DNA from: Hyalella azteca
Taxonomy: Eukaryota > Arthropoda > Malacostraca > Amphipoda > Hyalellidae
NCBI RefSeq assembly: GCF_000764305.2
Contig: NW_025933011.1
Span: forward strand, 434,001 to 498,000
Direction: 5' to 3'
DNA length: 64,000 nt
The notes below the pieces were generated by a model that was not told the DNA's origin, did no database searches, and saw nothing but the letters and a program-made list of their open reading frames with translations. Both the position numbers and the translations under genes were made by a program. Positions within the stretch are counted from its first letter, which is position 1. Each line of letters opens with the position of its first letter. Below are positions 10,931 to 22,510 of the stretch, one piece after another.

Positions 10931-12122
10931 AACTATACGAGTCTCATACGGGAACAGTTAAAACTAAACGCACAATACCGAATAAAAGTACTTTAGCCTT
11001 GCCTGACTCGGACAGTATATGCACCTTCAACTTTTCTGCTTAATCTACAAAAATCTGGCAATATATTAATCCATATTCGGGGGATATCAAATTTAAATTA
11101 GTAGAAGTTATCTTGAATATTTTTAGTTAGTTATTAAAATGAGGCAACTCGACGCCTTAATTTACAATCAAAACTTTGCGGTGAAACTTAGGCCGCAAAA
11201 AGCTTCGGTCCTCTCTTCAGCATTAATTTTGTTCGCTGCAAGAAATTATCATCGCTATGTTCATCGTACCAGAAGAGATTTTAGATTTTTACACATTCAC
11301 TAACAATATCATTCATAAAATGAACGGAATACGAGCTAAATAGTTTTAGTTAAATTCGCTACGTATCTTCTTCCATGGCGTCACACGTAAAAAAAACTCT
11401 CATGTCCCTGACGCGGCGACGATAACAGAAAAGTATTACATTTACTTAGATTTTAATGAAGAGCTGTTCGTCAAAGGATGTTTTGAAGCGTTTCTTACAG
11501 CGGTCTAATGAGACCTTTTAGCGTCCCTTAATAGGATGATGAGATGACGAATGGGACTCAAAGTTTCGTAGACGCTACAGCTGTTTTTTTCACTCCTTAA
11601 TCTCAAGATCAGTTAAAAATGATCGCCTGGCGACTGGAAACCTTAGCAAAGATTATTCTATTCCTTGACTTTCATTTCGCTTATATTCTAGCAAATAATT
11701 ATTACTTTTGATTATTCTTTCTACTTCTAATTTTAGAGTAAGCCTACTTATAATTACGCGACACCTGATGTATTCGTGAATTGACTTCACGTGTGCCTAT
11801 TTTCCATGAATTTGGGAGCAGAATTCTATTCATAAGCTTCCTGTACTTGATCGAAAACGAAGAATAATTTTTGTGAATTCGAGGTGATACACGGCTGAAT
11901 TAATTAGAATCTGCAATGATCCGACTTGCTCTTCATTGAGAGCCGAGTTCGACTTGGATTCGTAGATGCTGGATCTGAACGGCCTCGTCCACGGTGAGAA
12001 TTATGAACTGGGTTTAAACCTCATCAGATATATTATCATGGAAATTATTTAGTTCTATTTATATATCAATTGAAATTTTTCAACAAAAAATAATGTCGAT
12101 GGAAGGTAATAACATGAATTTT
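10931..12122. other. spacer without recognised features
   Basis: No ORF of note and no ordered repeat seen. Confidence 0.4.
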
Positions 12123-12326
12123 TTATTTGCTTCTGAGTGCGTGCGCTTCAGGAAACCTAAAATCATTGTAATATGTATACGGATCGCCAAAGAATAATTC
12201 TGATTGAGATGCCTCAAAGTTATTACATTCTTCCTCGTCAACTGTTGGCGAATAATTCTTCTTTAACCTTCTATCGTCACTCAACGTCTCCACAAACATA
12301 AAATGTAAACTAAAAATCATACCCAT
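12123..12326 (-). CDS. possible terminal coding exon, unidentified
   Basis: An ORF from ATG 12326 to TAA at 12123 ends with an acidic, aromatic segment (DEEECNNF, GDPYTYYNDFRFPEAH) that looks protein-like. Acceptor-like sites lie just upstream and inside its start (CCCTAAAAACAG, TGATTTTTAG), so it may be a last exon rather than a complete gene. The exon candidate at 12639-12872 on the same strand lies about 310 nt upstream in gene direction, but I could not find a donor/acceptor pair that joins them in phase with good consensus. No family recognised. Confidence 0.22.
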   Translation of the reverse strand: MGMIFSLHFMFVETLSDDRRLKKNYSPTVDEEECNNFEASQSELFFGDPYTYYNDFRFPEAHALRSK

Positions 12327-12638
12327 TACCCTGTTTTTAGGGCAGAAAATCTTTCAAAAGTTCAACAATAAACTATTAAACAACAAACTTTTGATGCGCA
12401 CATGCAAAGATATAGTGCTTCCTTTATCCATTGCCAAAAGCAATTAGTGACGCAGGGTGATACTTTTCTTTACGCATCAGTACGATGCCTAAATTTCTGC
12501 AATTTGAGACCCTATTTTGCATGTAAAATATGCAGAAATCAGCTCATACCGTTGGCGTCCCGATGACGGTGAGGCATTTCATCGGAAGTAAATCTTTTAC
12601 TATTTGAAAATTCCACGCGTTCCAACCGGCATATTTAT

Positions 12639-12872
12639 TCAGGCATTGTTTTTAAATTCGCACCAAACCGAAATGTTTGTTCTGGGAATACCTCGTGTTG
12701 ATGTTTCCTCAAACGGCAAATAAACAGGAATCTCTGAAAGGTTGGTGAAAAAAAGCTCGCCTTGGCCACGCCGGATTTTATGAGCACATGCACTTGTTCG
12801 CTCAACCAATTGAACTGAATGAACTTCAAATAATTGTATGACTAATATGAATAAATTGAATATCGTGCACAA
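12639..12872 (-). CDS. possible internal exon of a secreted or extracellular protein
   Basis: An open frame without an internal ATG encodes a hydrophobic stretch (NLFILVIQLFEVHS) followed by ERTSACAHKIRRGQGELFF, a glycosylation sequon NLS, and a segment ending TNISVWCEF. The Cys and Trp-Cys spacing recalls extracellular beta-sandwich domains, but I cannot assign a family. A donor-like GTATTC lies after the TSTR codons. It may be chance; no full model could be built. Confidence 0.2.
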   Translation of the reverse strand: MCTIFNLFILVIQLFEVHSVQLVERTSACAHKIRRGQGELFFTNLSEIPVYLPFEETSTRGIPRTNISVWCEFKNNA

Positions 12873-15082
12873 ACGAAGTTCAAATTGGGCTCATTTTAGT
12901 TCTATAGCCCAGCATCGAATGATTTATTAAGTCTTGTATTAATTTTACTTCCAAAAGCTACTTCATAATAGTATCAACATTTCAAATTGTCTATGATGTC
13001 ACCGTCATTAGTTATTAGTTAAAGAACTAATTGACATTGATTAGTACTAGCAGTCCTATCGAGAGGAGTCTAGAAAACTGTTATGAAGAAATGGTTTATA
13101 ACTGTTTGGTCTTTGTTCTCGCTCAAACAAATCGTATTTAAAATCAATATGATAAAATAAATCAACTCGTATTTACTAATCATTAGCGTGAACTTCTAAC
13201 TGAACTATCATTATTGGATGGCTAATATAATTAAAATCTTCACCATATCTGCATATGTTTACTATTAATATGGCTTCTCTTCATTGCATTACCACTACAT
13301 TCTAAAATTCAAAATTGTATTAGTGTCATCCTCGTATGGTGGGTCTCGCGATCAGAAACCATGTAATAAGTTCATGTATCTTAATTATTTCTCCCACTGG
13401 AACATTTTAGCAGATTACCTAAATGCGCAAACCTTCGTTCATGGAAGTGCACGAATTTTACATTACTCAACTTGAACTAATTCGATACACACTAGCTGTG
13501 TTCGCTATTTGTGTAATATCAAAAATAATTCTGAAGGCAAACACCTTCGATTTTTTTCCGTAACATCCGAGTTACTGAATGCGCACAGAAGCCAACGTTC
13601 GAAGGAGTAGGTAGATGTGGAATCAGCTCAGGATTCAAGCAATGAAAGGACAATTCAAAATTCGCGACGCTCGTGGTTTCTGGATCCATTGCGTTAGCGA
13701 AGCTGAAGGAAAACACGAATTTTTTCGAATTTTTCACAATGGCTGAACGTTTAAAAGCTGGCGAGCATGCCAGCCATGAGAGCGCAAAGCTTAAGAGTTC
13801 TGTATTTGCCGAACACTCGTCTTCGTCACATGCGCGACCGACGCGTTTCTGCAAAAATATTTGCTAGGCACTGAACAGCAGCCCTGTTGTTCCTTGCGTA
13901 CAATGGGAAAATCTTGCAAAGAAAAGCGCAATATGAGATGCCATTGCAAACACAAAACCAGGATAACAAAACGTGTTTCTCAATGACCACTGTTTGTGAA
14001 ACGGGTTTCATAATTTCCGATAATATACATAGTACTTATCCCTATTTAAATATAAATTTACCATTTTCCTGAAAAATTCCTAGCCCGTCCACCGTTCCAA
14101 TGAAAAATTACTTCGATGCAGACTTTTTGGTTATAAATTTCTCGGAATGCCAACAAAAGGTTTCCTTGTGCCATTTCTCAGAAATGACCAGGAAATGACA
14201 AGGCGCAAAACTTAAAAATGTGAAAAATTTCGGGCGTTATGAGTGCGAACAAATTAGTTTCCTCCCCCCCCTGACATGGGACTGTGGAGAGAATATATGA
14301 AACTAATTACATCAGATCATGAATATTGCCGCATCGTTACATTTCACATTTTAACTTTCATCCCAAAAAGTAATTCAAACCTTCGAGAACAGAATAAAGC
14401 ATGAATAAACAATCTGAACACATTATAAAACAGTGTTGATTATTGGAAACACATTTTTGTTTAACCTATAACTAATCTACTGTTTTTTAGAGCTTATGTA
14501 CTAATTATTGTACTAGGTTTCAATGGTAAATGGACAAGAACATGGAGGGTGCGCGAAAAATCCTTCGGCATTTCGTTTTACGGATTTTCTACAAACTCAG
14601 GAGAGCTGTTATTTTATGCACGACCTCATATGTACGAGTCTCCCAATTCTTTGGTTCTTATAACTCCAGTGCAAATGGCATCTAAATCGCTGATGTACAA
14701 ACTACAAAGGAAGTTATAATTGCCACTAATCAATCAAAACTAACTGGATGCGTCGCTTGCGAGGCACGGAACGTTTTTTGTAACCTCGAAACTTTGTTCG
14801 TTTTTTTTTTAACTTTTCTGCAGTCAATTAAATTCTCGCCCCTCAAAGAACTCGACGTCACTAGGAACTCGGTTTGTTGGCATAGAAAGTTTCCCTGGAT
14901 ATTCTGACGATCGAGAAACCCGCGTTTGTTTTATCTGGAAAAAAGGCTTAGCGATACTAGTTTGCTTTACAGCACATTATGCACTCAAAATGTGTATAGT
15001 AATTAGATGGTATCAAACTACTCTCGTACTTTTAATTGCGAATTAATGTAAGAAAATCTAATATAATTTAGTTAACTTCACA
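12873..15082. other. spacer without supported genes
   Basis: Overlapping ORFs on both strands near 13519-13867 are open but show no motif; the longer minus ORF has a TTG rather than ATG at its annotated start. Nothing else seen. Confidence 0.4.
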
Positions 15083-15164
15083 ATGAATTTAAAAGCAAAG
15101 AAAACGCCGAGCAAATTCACCATATCGATATTGAAAGCGTTTTGGAGTCCAGCTCCATCATCAG
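15083..15164 (-). ncRNA. hammerhead-ribozyme-like core in a Penelope-type repeat (degenerate)
   Basis: On the minus strand: CTGATGA (15164-15158), T, stem GGAG, loop CTGGA, stem CTCC (15147-15144), then AAAAC. The hammerhead core is CUGAUGA, stem II, GAAAC; here the first A of AAAAC replaces G. The downstream 60 bases (minus) match the repeat at 21637-21695. Hammerhead motifs are established in terminal repeats of Penelope-like elements, and such elements are present in this window. The G-to-A change in the core would be expected to weaken or abolish cleavage. Stems I and III were not verified. Confidence 0.4.
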
Positions 15165-17468
15165 TTCGACAACCAAAAAATGAATACAATCATTTTATAA
15201 TCCAAAATTGTCGAGAAAAACTTCTCAAAAGAACTTGTCGCGAGCATTCGATTTTAAGCTGCTGCTGCCAGCTCAAGATTTGGTTGTGTTTCCCTCACTT
15301 TTTCCGTCTTTTGGTTTTATTCTTATGACCTCAACTCTTGTTTAACCTCTCAAGGCGCTTGTTGCAGGCACCTTATAATTTAGGTTGACAATATAAAAAA
15401 TTAAACGTTCGCGAGGAAATTGATGCGAACAAAACCATGTTACGGATTCCTTTATTTTCACGTACGTAACTCTTCCTTGTTTTTCGTGCTAAGCCTCCCA
15501 ATATTTTCCATAATTAGGCTCGTAATGCTTTCAAGAAGCCTTAATGAATCAAAAAATAGAATTTCTAGTTTCACCTCGACGTTAAATCTTAGCTGCTCAT
15601 TATCCTTCTCCCCGTAATTCAGAAACTGTTCCAGTAAATTATGCACAGAACGCCCGGAAAAACTGCTTTCTTCGCAAACGCTGAAGAAGCACGCGCCAAG
15701 TTAATAAGTTTAGAATAAGTTTTAAGCTTTACGCGTCGGAAAGTAAAGTCCTCGGTGTACGCATTTCCTGAGAAACTGGCTCCTGTTAGATCAGTTATTG
15801 AATTAAGCCAGCAAATTTGTATTCGTCTAATTTGACTCTCATGCATGATGATCAGGAGTTCACTACCAAGTCGCTTCTCAACTTATTAATGTCTAAAATA
15901 ATAGTTTAATTTTTAATGTCATAAGAAGAATAGATACAAGCATCTAAGTAGCGAAATGCTCATATGCACGATTGCGTGGAAATTAATCAAATCTATTTCA
16001 TTATTAGTGCTGCCTTCAAAGTTCCGTACAAATATTTCCTAGCTTATTTCTACCTAAATCAGGTCACCGGAGTAACAGTAAAAGATTTTTATGAAAAGGA
16101 AACGTTGACTCATCTCGGTGTTGAATGACGCCCATGAAGCTCGCTCGGGTTATTTTGAAGTGGTGTTATGTTTCGGACGCCAAGTCGGCCACTACTTAGG
16201 AAATGACGTCATTTATCGTTTTGATTTGGTGAAATGAGACCAAGAAATGCTCTGCGTTACAGAGAAAACCATTCCGGAACTGCATAAAGTTTTTAAATTG
16301 TAAGTAGAATTATATCTCAGAGTTTATTGTTATTTATAATCTCTTGCTAAAACCTTTCGAGCTGCTTAATGTCCATATTCTTCCCGTCGGGAACTGGCGC
16401 TGAACTTGTGTTGGCAGGAAGCACGAATATTTGGCTTGCATTTATTTGGATGTTAATGAAAAGTGTTATCTTCATATAAAATTACTGACTGCTAATGAAT
16501 CGAAATTTGGTTGTTAAATTTTCATCATGATTAGGATCATTATGGAGGAATTTTTGAGAAGATCAGTAAAGTTTATTGATCACGGTATTGGAAACAAGAA
16601 CTTGGAATTTTCTGCTTTATCTGAAAAATATACTTACAATTATGTTGGAGGGAAATATTATTTTAATCAGGTTTTACTATATTACTTTCTTTTAATTTCA
16701 TATGCAATTTTTATCATTATTTATATTCACAATTTTTGAACCGCATATTGCTTGATTAATTATTAATGATATTATTATTATATATTAATTATTAATGATA
16801 TAGAACTATTGAATGATATAAGAAGGACGATCCCGACCGTGAAGATTGGCAAATCTTTTTAACATTTTCATTGGAGAATTATTCTTCATCATTGGAGTAA
16901 TTTCAAGTATATTTCCTTGCATTAGTCAGGTTTGATATACTCGGATACAGTCTCGGACATTTTTGGGGATTTAATTAACTCTACAATATTTCATTTCTTC
17001 ATGATCCATAATTAATATAAGTTACATTATACTATCATTACATAATAAATTATAGTTAACTGTCAGCAGTGAATCCTTTCCGACAAGGCTGAAAAGCTCA
17101 AATTGTGGAACGATCTCAGTTTCCTGGCTGTGAGAGCCCTTTCAATTGCGGGCCTTCTATTTACGAATTATATACCAGCTCACGCGCGATGAAACTTCAA
17201 CTGTCTGGAAGTGCCTGGTGAAATTCAGGGTATAGAATGACATCGATTTTCTCAGTATTTGGTTTAACGAGAATGAACTGAAGATAACAAAGTTAATCTC
17301 GCAATATTATCTTCACGTTACAATGATTGCCGTTCATGCTGAATATATTTAAACGATCGGAATTAAATAGTAGACAACAGAAAGAAGTTGAACAACAGAA
17401 CAGAACAGAACTTTCAACAGAAGTTTCCAAACCATAACTTCAAAATTAATTGTTCGGTAAGTATCAAC
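15165..17468. other. spacer without recognised features
   Basis: Includes AT-rich near-duplicate segments around 16755-16805 (TTAATTATTAATGATAT twice). No coding segment supported. Confidence 0.4.
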
Positions 17469-17565
17469 AGTCTCAATTTTCGTAACGTATTTTCACGTCA
17501 TGATTTTTGGAGTTGTCATGAGTAATTTGTTCTACACTAGCGCCGCTTCTGCACTAGTATTTTTA
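17469..17565 (+). repeat. dispersed repeat, copy 1 (inverted relative to 23345-23460)
   Basis: A segment with ACGTCATGATTTTTGGA, then AATTTGTTCTACACTAGC and GCCGCTTCT matches the reverse complement of 23345-23460 along most of its length. It is probably part of an unidentified DNA transposon. Confidence 0.65.
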
Positions 17566-18122
17566 TTAGTTAAGGCACATTACGTGGCATATCAAACTGC
17601 CACTACCACGTTTGAATTACATCGCTGGGGCATTAATTAATTAATTAAATACTTGCAGATGCAGAACGTCTAATACATTTTATTGCCGATGTCTACGATT
17701 CTCTGGAAAAATTATTTCTAATCAGTATAGATATATTCAATTCTTAATCTTACATATATATGTCGAATTTTGTTTGCGCGTTTGTAACCTGAAAAATAAT
17801 ATATAGGGGGTAATTGGTCGCGTCTCTAGAACATTGCCGTAACGTTATGTTACCTAGATCCTAAAATTTATACTTAGTGCGAGAATAGTAAAACATTCCA
17901 ATACTCTGAGCAAGGGATTCGATCAAAAATTTAAACGTGGTGTTAAAATTAATAATGATTGTAATGATTTGGAAACCTACAGACATCGGAATGGTCCTGA
18001 AGGAAGAAAGTGAATGTCCCGAGCGTCACAAAATCAGCACCATACGCGCCCTCATACATCGAGCGTTCAAGGCCTGTAAATACATCCGCTCGTAAATTGA
18101 AAACTGAACTCCGGACCTGCAA
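17566..18122. other. spacer without recognised features
   Basis: AT-rich; contains a short TTAATTAATTAATTAA run near 17635. No gene seen. Confidence 0.4.
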
Positions 18123-18376
18123 GCAAATTTTCATGAACAAAACTATCGAGACTAAAATCTCAATTTTTTTTGCATGTCAAAACCGAACAGATGAATCAAA
18201 GGACTACGTCACCAGAATTTACTATCAAAACCAGATGAACACAAAAAAACACAATTTTCGTAAACAAAACTATCGACACTAAATTTCAAATTTTCGAGCA
18301 TGTCGTGAGCGAACAGATAAATCTACATCAAAAGAATACTTCAGCACAATTTACTATAAAAACCAGATAAACAGCG
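18123..18376. repeat. two-copy ~128-bp tandem duplication
   Basis: Both copies contain AACAAAACTATCGA-ACTAAA, a GCATGTC segment, GAACAGAT, and ATTTACTAT-AAAACCAGAT in the same order, with moderate divergence. It lies just upstream of a Penelope-like fragment and may belong to the same element. Confidence 0.7.
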
Positions 18377-18574
18377 GTTATAGGACAGATGAAAGAGTCC
18401 TCAATTCAATTGTGCAAAATGATATCAATCAGCTGCATAAGAGTAACTGGCCAAATAAAACTCCTGATTTACTACAGAAATATGAGAATAAAGAATTAAA
18501 TCATGAAAAATAATCCATGTAAAAAGTTCGGAAAATTGCAAAAAAAAACAATGTTACGAACAAATTTTCCAGCT

Positions 18575-18860
18575 TGAAAGAAGGTTGAAGACTTCTCCAA
18601 AATGTAAATTACATCGGATTGACCAGCACGACATTGTGCCGCAGACTCACATGCCACCTACAAACTGGAGGACCAAAGAACCATATGCGGTAGGTTCACA
18701 ACGAGACCATCACCCGCGAGACGTTAGAGGCCTGCACCAGCATCATCATGCGGTGCCCCGACGCCTGCACCAGCATCATCATGCGGTGCCCCGACACGAC
18801 GCCTGCACCAGCATCATCATGCGGTGCCCCGATACTGCGAGGCTGGTGTCAGGACGATAA
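18575..18860 (+). mobile_element. Penelope-like element fragment: GIY-YIG endonuclease remnant with internal triplication
   Basis: The plus strand encodes YIGLTSTTLCRRLTCHLQ and then GGPKNH before frame breaks. This closely matches the intact-frame fragment at 34279-34605, and the YIG...R pattern is that of the C-terminal GIY-YIG nuclease of Penelope-like retroelements. The next segment, encoding ACTSIIMRCPDA, has been tandemly triplicated (units starting 18731, 18764 and 18802; lengths 33, 38 and about 31 bp), after which similarity is lost. The reverse transcriptase is absent. It is a non-functional remnant. Confidence 0.8.
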
Positions 18861-20850
18861 AGTTGCGTTCTCGAATTAAGTTTTGATTTCGAACCGTACA
18901 TATGTATATGCGATACTTTTTGTAGGTACTTATGTCATTTCCAAATTTCAGATTACAAGCGTTGTAATTAAACTCTTCACCTACTCGAAAATGAATTTTG
19001 AATATTCGAAACGTCGCATGTCAGTGAAATTTCTCTTGGTAACCAGATTTTTTATCTCCCAGAACCAGCAAGAAATTTTTCGTCAGTAAAAAAATTGTTA
19101 ATAAAAGTATGCTTTGGTTTTCAATCAATCCTGCATAAATGAAGAACTTCTGTTGTTAAAATAATAAGTAGTATACAATCAAATGATACGAAAAGAAAAG
19201 TTTGTTTCCCTTTTTTTAATGAGTGTCAATTGGGTGTTCCATGTTTAATGTAAATGTGAGAGAGAACAATTATTTTTATAATTAACATTAACTTTATTTA
19301 TTTTAACGGGATAGTGGAATTATAAGATTATGGTTCCGGGTGGCGTCAGGCTAACGTGCTATTATATAACATTGCATTCTAAATCAAAAGTAATGTTCCC
19401 TTTCCTTTCGTAGCTGTAATTTATCCAGAGAATTTCACAGCTGCTCTTCTTTTTCTCCCTAATTCGACCTGCAAATAATTTATTCCAAGTTATTCTTGTT
19501 TTTGTCTTTCATCTTCGTCGTCAAGAAACAATTTCGGGACAAATTTTCTTCAGATTTATGAACTTAAAAAGGCAATTCTCTGTTTTAAAAAACAGTTTCT
19601 TTTGTCATCTTGAAGTTCTCGCTTTGAGTCTCGAAGCGATTCGGAAAAGAAAATAAGTTTACTATAAAAGTCATGCCCAGGACGTGTTTACGAATGCAGG
19701 CAACATTTGGCACAAATTTATTTCGTAGTCCACCGTTCGTAGGATCTGAGAACGCATAGATGAAAGATGCAGGAGCGGTGACGCTTGGTCGGAACTAACA
19801 TCATTTTCAAGGATTTGTGTTACAAGCAACGAAGAATAACTTAAACGAATAAAATATCAAACATATTCTTCTTCAGTTCTCATTGATTTTCCTGCAAGAA
19901 GTTTTACGAATTACAACGAAATTCGAATTAAGCAGACGCAAATCTTTATAATATCATGCAGCTGGCGACTAACACAACCTCGATCTCTCATCGAATATAA
20001 ACTAGGTCCTCTAAACAAAGCAAAGTTAGTCGAACTTTGCTTACGTTGCCGCATCTATGTGCATCGTGCATAAGCAATGAGAATAATAGCAAAATAATAT
20101 CAATAAATTTGACTTTATTGCCCCCCATTCGTTCAAACTTTCGTGGAGGCAGTAACGATCTTTGATGGCTTCAATTTCCTCGAGAAACGGAAACAGCGAG
20201 CCAAGAATCTGGAATATTTTTTTTGCCGTAGTTGCGACAGTAAAAGTCTCGAGCCTCGATCTAAAGCCGTTACATGTGCAGGGCGTTTAGATCGAACGAG
20301 AACTTACTTTCGGTGAAGGAATTCAAAATGGTCGATCAGAAAGTTGAACCTGCATGAGCTTGAGCCAAATACTTACACACAATAGGAAATTAAACATAAA
20401 TCTTGTATTATTTGCGTTTCTCACTTCATCGACCGTATTGAAAATAAATTTCCTCTAGATGCTCCACTTATTTCACTTTGGGAGAGCAAGCTATAACAGC
20501 TGTCGTGTAATAAATTGGAACGAATACAGCCGGCAGACTGAGCTTAATATTGTCCCCGGTGAGGACATGTCAATGTCTTTGAAGATCCCAAAACTGAAAT
20601 ATCTCAGTTTATAGTCGATGGTATGTAAGGGAGTAAACATTACTGAAGAGTGTAAGTATTTTTGTTCAATACGATAAACATCAATACGAGTGAATATAAT
20701 GGCGCCTGTGCATTACTACTCATATGAAAATTGGACGCAACACGCTGCAGTTTGATTGCCGCCATTATATGTGTTCAATTTTCGTTTAAAAAGTGTTCAT
20801 AAAGTGCATTAAGATTCCAACCTACAGTCCTGATATTTAACTGTTCAAGC
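18861..20850. other. spacer without recognised features
   Basis: No supported gene. The segment about 20150-20330 has a balanced, CpG-containing composition unlike the surrounding AT-rich DNA, but no ORF. Confidence 0.35.
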
Positions 20851-21042
20851 AATTCAAATATTAAGGGGGGGAGTATACCCTCCAGATAAACTTCCACAAT
20901 TCTCAACGGATCTCCCTGAAATTTAACACATATATGTAAAACCGGAAAAGAATCACATTTTGTTCATATGATTTTTTCGAAAAATGCATAGAAAACGTGA
21001 AATTCATAGAAAACGGCCAAAAAAGGTGGTACTTAAAAATCT

Positions 21043-21327
21043 TTCTCCTCCTAGAGTTTTGAAGCTACAGCGATGAGACATACCATTCGATTCGTAAAGA
21101 CCATACCAATCGAGTAACGAAGCCCGATTTTTGTCTTTTGGCCTTAGTTATTTTTTTACACGCATTTAAAATTTTTTTTCTTCAGATTTCGCCCCCCCCC
21201 TTAAACCCATTTTGAATCCAAACTATGCACGAATCTAAAAAAAGGCTTCGTTACTCGATAGGTATGGTCTTTACGAATCTAATGGTATATGTCTCATCGC
21301 TGTAGCTTCAAAACTCTAGGAGGAGAT
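21043..21327. repeat. long inverted repeat (about 84-bp arms, 119-nt loop)
   Basis: Arm 1 (21043-21124) and arm 2 (21244-21327) are reverse complements with only about three mismatches or indels. Both contain GAAGCTACAGCGATGAGACA or its complement. The flanks carry C/G homopolymer runs (GGGGGGG near 20870, CCCCCCCCC near 21190, CCCCCCCC near 21584). It is probably a foldback or MITE-type element; a transcript would form a long hairpin RNA. Confidence 0.85.
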
Positions 21328-21636
21328 AGGTTTTCCGTGGCAAAGAGTTAAACTTTTCAGGAGAGCGCCACAAAGTCTCACGCGCCTCGAAATAGTCACT
21401 CAATGTAGCATGGATACCAAACTACAGGCTTCTGTAGCTTGCTTCCACTCAAGGATGGTGGCAGCGACTTGCAGTACACCTCCCCGTACGAAGCGAGGCG
21501 GGTGACTAAGCCTTGATGCCAGAGAACACCATATATGTAGTGCCGGCCGCCTATTTTTGCCCTATCTAATTACTGAAGGACCTCCCCCCCGACCCCCTTC
21601 AAAGAGCAGTCGTGTACGCTAATATTGATGTAAAAA

Positions 21637-21710
21637 GAATTTAAAAGCAAAGAAAACGCCAAGAAAATTCACCATATCGATATTGTAAACGTTTCGGAGT
21701 CCAGTCTCCA
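21637..21710 (-). ncRNA. second copy of the Penelope-type repeat with truncated hammerhead-like core
   Basis: On the minus strand: GGAG, ACTGGA loop, CTCC, then a canonical GAAAC (21695-21691), followed by about 55 bases matching the 15083-15140 copy. The expected CTGATGA box is missing: the sequence changes immediately before stem II. The 15.1-kb copy keeps CTGATGA but has lost GAAAC; this one keeps GAAAC but has lost CTGATGA. It directly precedes the plus-strand Penelope-like ORF in inverted orientation. Confidence 0.4.
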
Positions 21711-21714
21711 AACT

Positions 21715-22305
21715 TTGATATACCGTGGATATAGGGTGTGTTCTACCTTCCATGATATGCATTTGGAATTCGATTTCATTCGTAATATATTTCAGCTTAA
21801 TGGTTTTCCATCGTGCCTTGTGTACAGTAAAATCCAACGCTTCTTATCTAACAAATTTTCTGAAACTGTGACTGAATGCGATAGTAAGAAAATTATTTAT
21901 TGCACATTGCCCTATTTTGGTAGTGCGTCTGCAACTATGTCCAAAGAATTAAATATGCTGTGTTTGAAATATTTCCCAAATATAAATTTGCATGTTTCAC
22001 TGGTAAATAATTTCAAAATTGGTTCTTTCTTCAGGTATAAGGACGTTATTCCTGCTCGGATGCGATCAAACCTGGTCTATGAGTTCTGTTGTGCACGCTG
22101 TGCATCTACGTACGTTGGAATGACGTCGCGTAACTTCTACATCCGGGTTTCTGAACACCGTGGCAGGAGCTATCGTTCTAACTTGCCTCTCGCTAAGCCT
22201 CCTCATTCTTCCGTGCGCCTCCATGCTGAACAGTGCGACGTAAGATCGCAGTGGTACCGTTGGATAGCTCAGAATGTCAGCTTTAAGATGAGACTAAGCA
22301 CGTAA
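21715..22305 (+). mobile_element. Penelope-like element fragment: end of reverse transcriptase plus GIY-YIG endonuclease
   Basis: An open frame of about 196 codons contains an RT-thumb-like segment (RVCSTFHDMHLEFDFIRN, then NGFPSCLV), a connector (LPYFGSASATMSKEL), and a C-terminal nuclease with paired cysteines (YEFCCARCASTYVGMTSRNF) followed by RVSEHRGRS. Order and motifs fit the C-terminal third of Penelope-like retroelements, whose GIY-YIG domain cuts target DNA. The catalytic RT core with the YADD-type box is absent, so the copy is 5'-truncated. It is a different subfamily from the 18.6- and 34.3-kb fragments. The nuclease part has no internal stop, so insertion may be fairly recent. Confidence 0.85.
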
Positions 22306-22510
22306 CTGCAGCACAACTCAAGTAGACACTATATTTAAAGATCTCAGCAGCAAATTACCTTGTATCTAATTAGCGAATTAAGGAACTCGATCCCCCACTC
22401 ACCCCCCATTAAAGAGCCGTCATGAACGTATAAATTCACGTACAGAGATCGCAGTGGTACCGCCGTTGGATAGGGCAGAATGTCAGCTTTAAGATGAGAC
22501 TAAAACCCGA
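22238..22510. repeat. ~70-bp direct duplication at the end of the Penelope-like fragment
   Basis: GATCGCAGTGGTACCG followed by TTGGATAG and GAATGTCAGCTTTAAGATGA occurs at about 22244 and again at about 22447. A C-rich segment followed by AAAGAGC-GTC also recurs at about 21585 and 22395. This suggests a local tandem or terminal-repeat arrangement of the element. Confidence 0.7.

Noticed and set aside
13519..13867. Overlapping 111-codon minus and 64-codon plus ORFs
   Set aside because: The minus ORF opens at TTG, neither has a recognisable motif and no splice context supports either.
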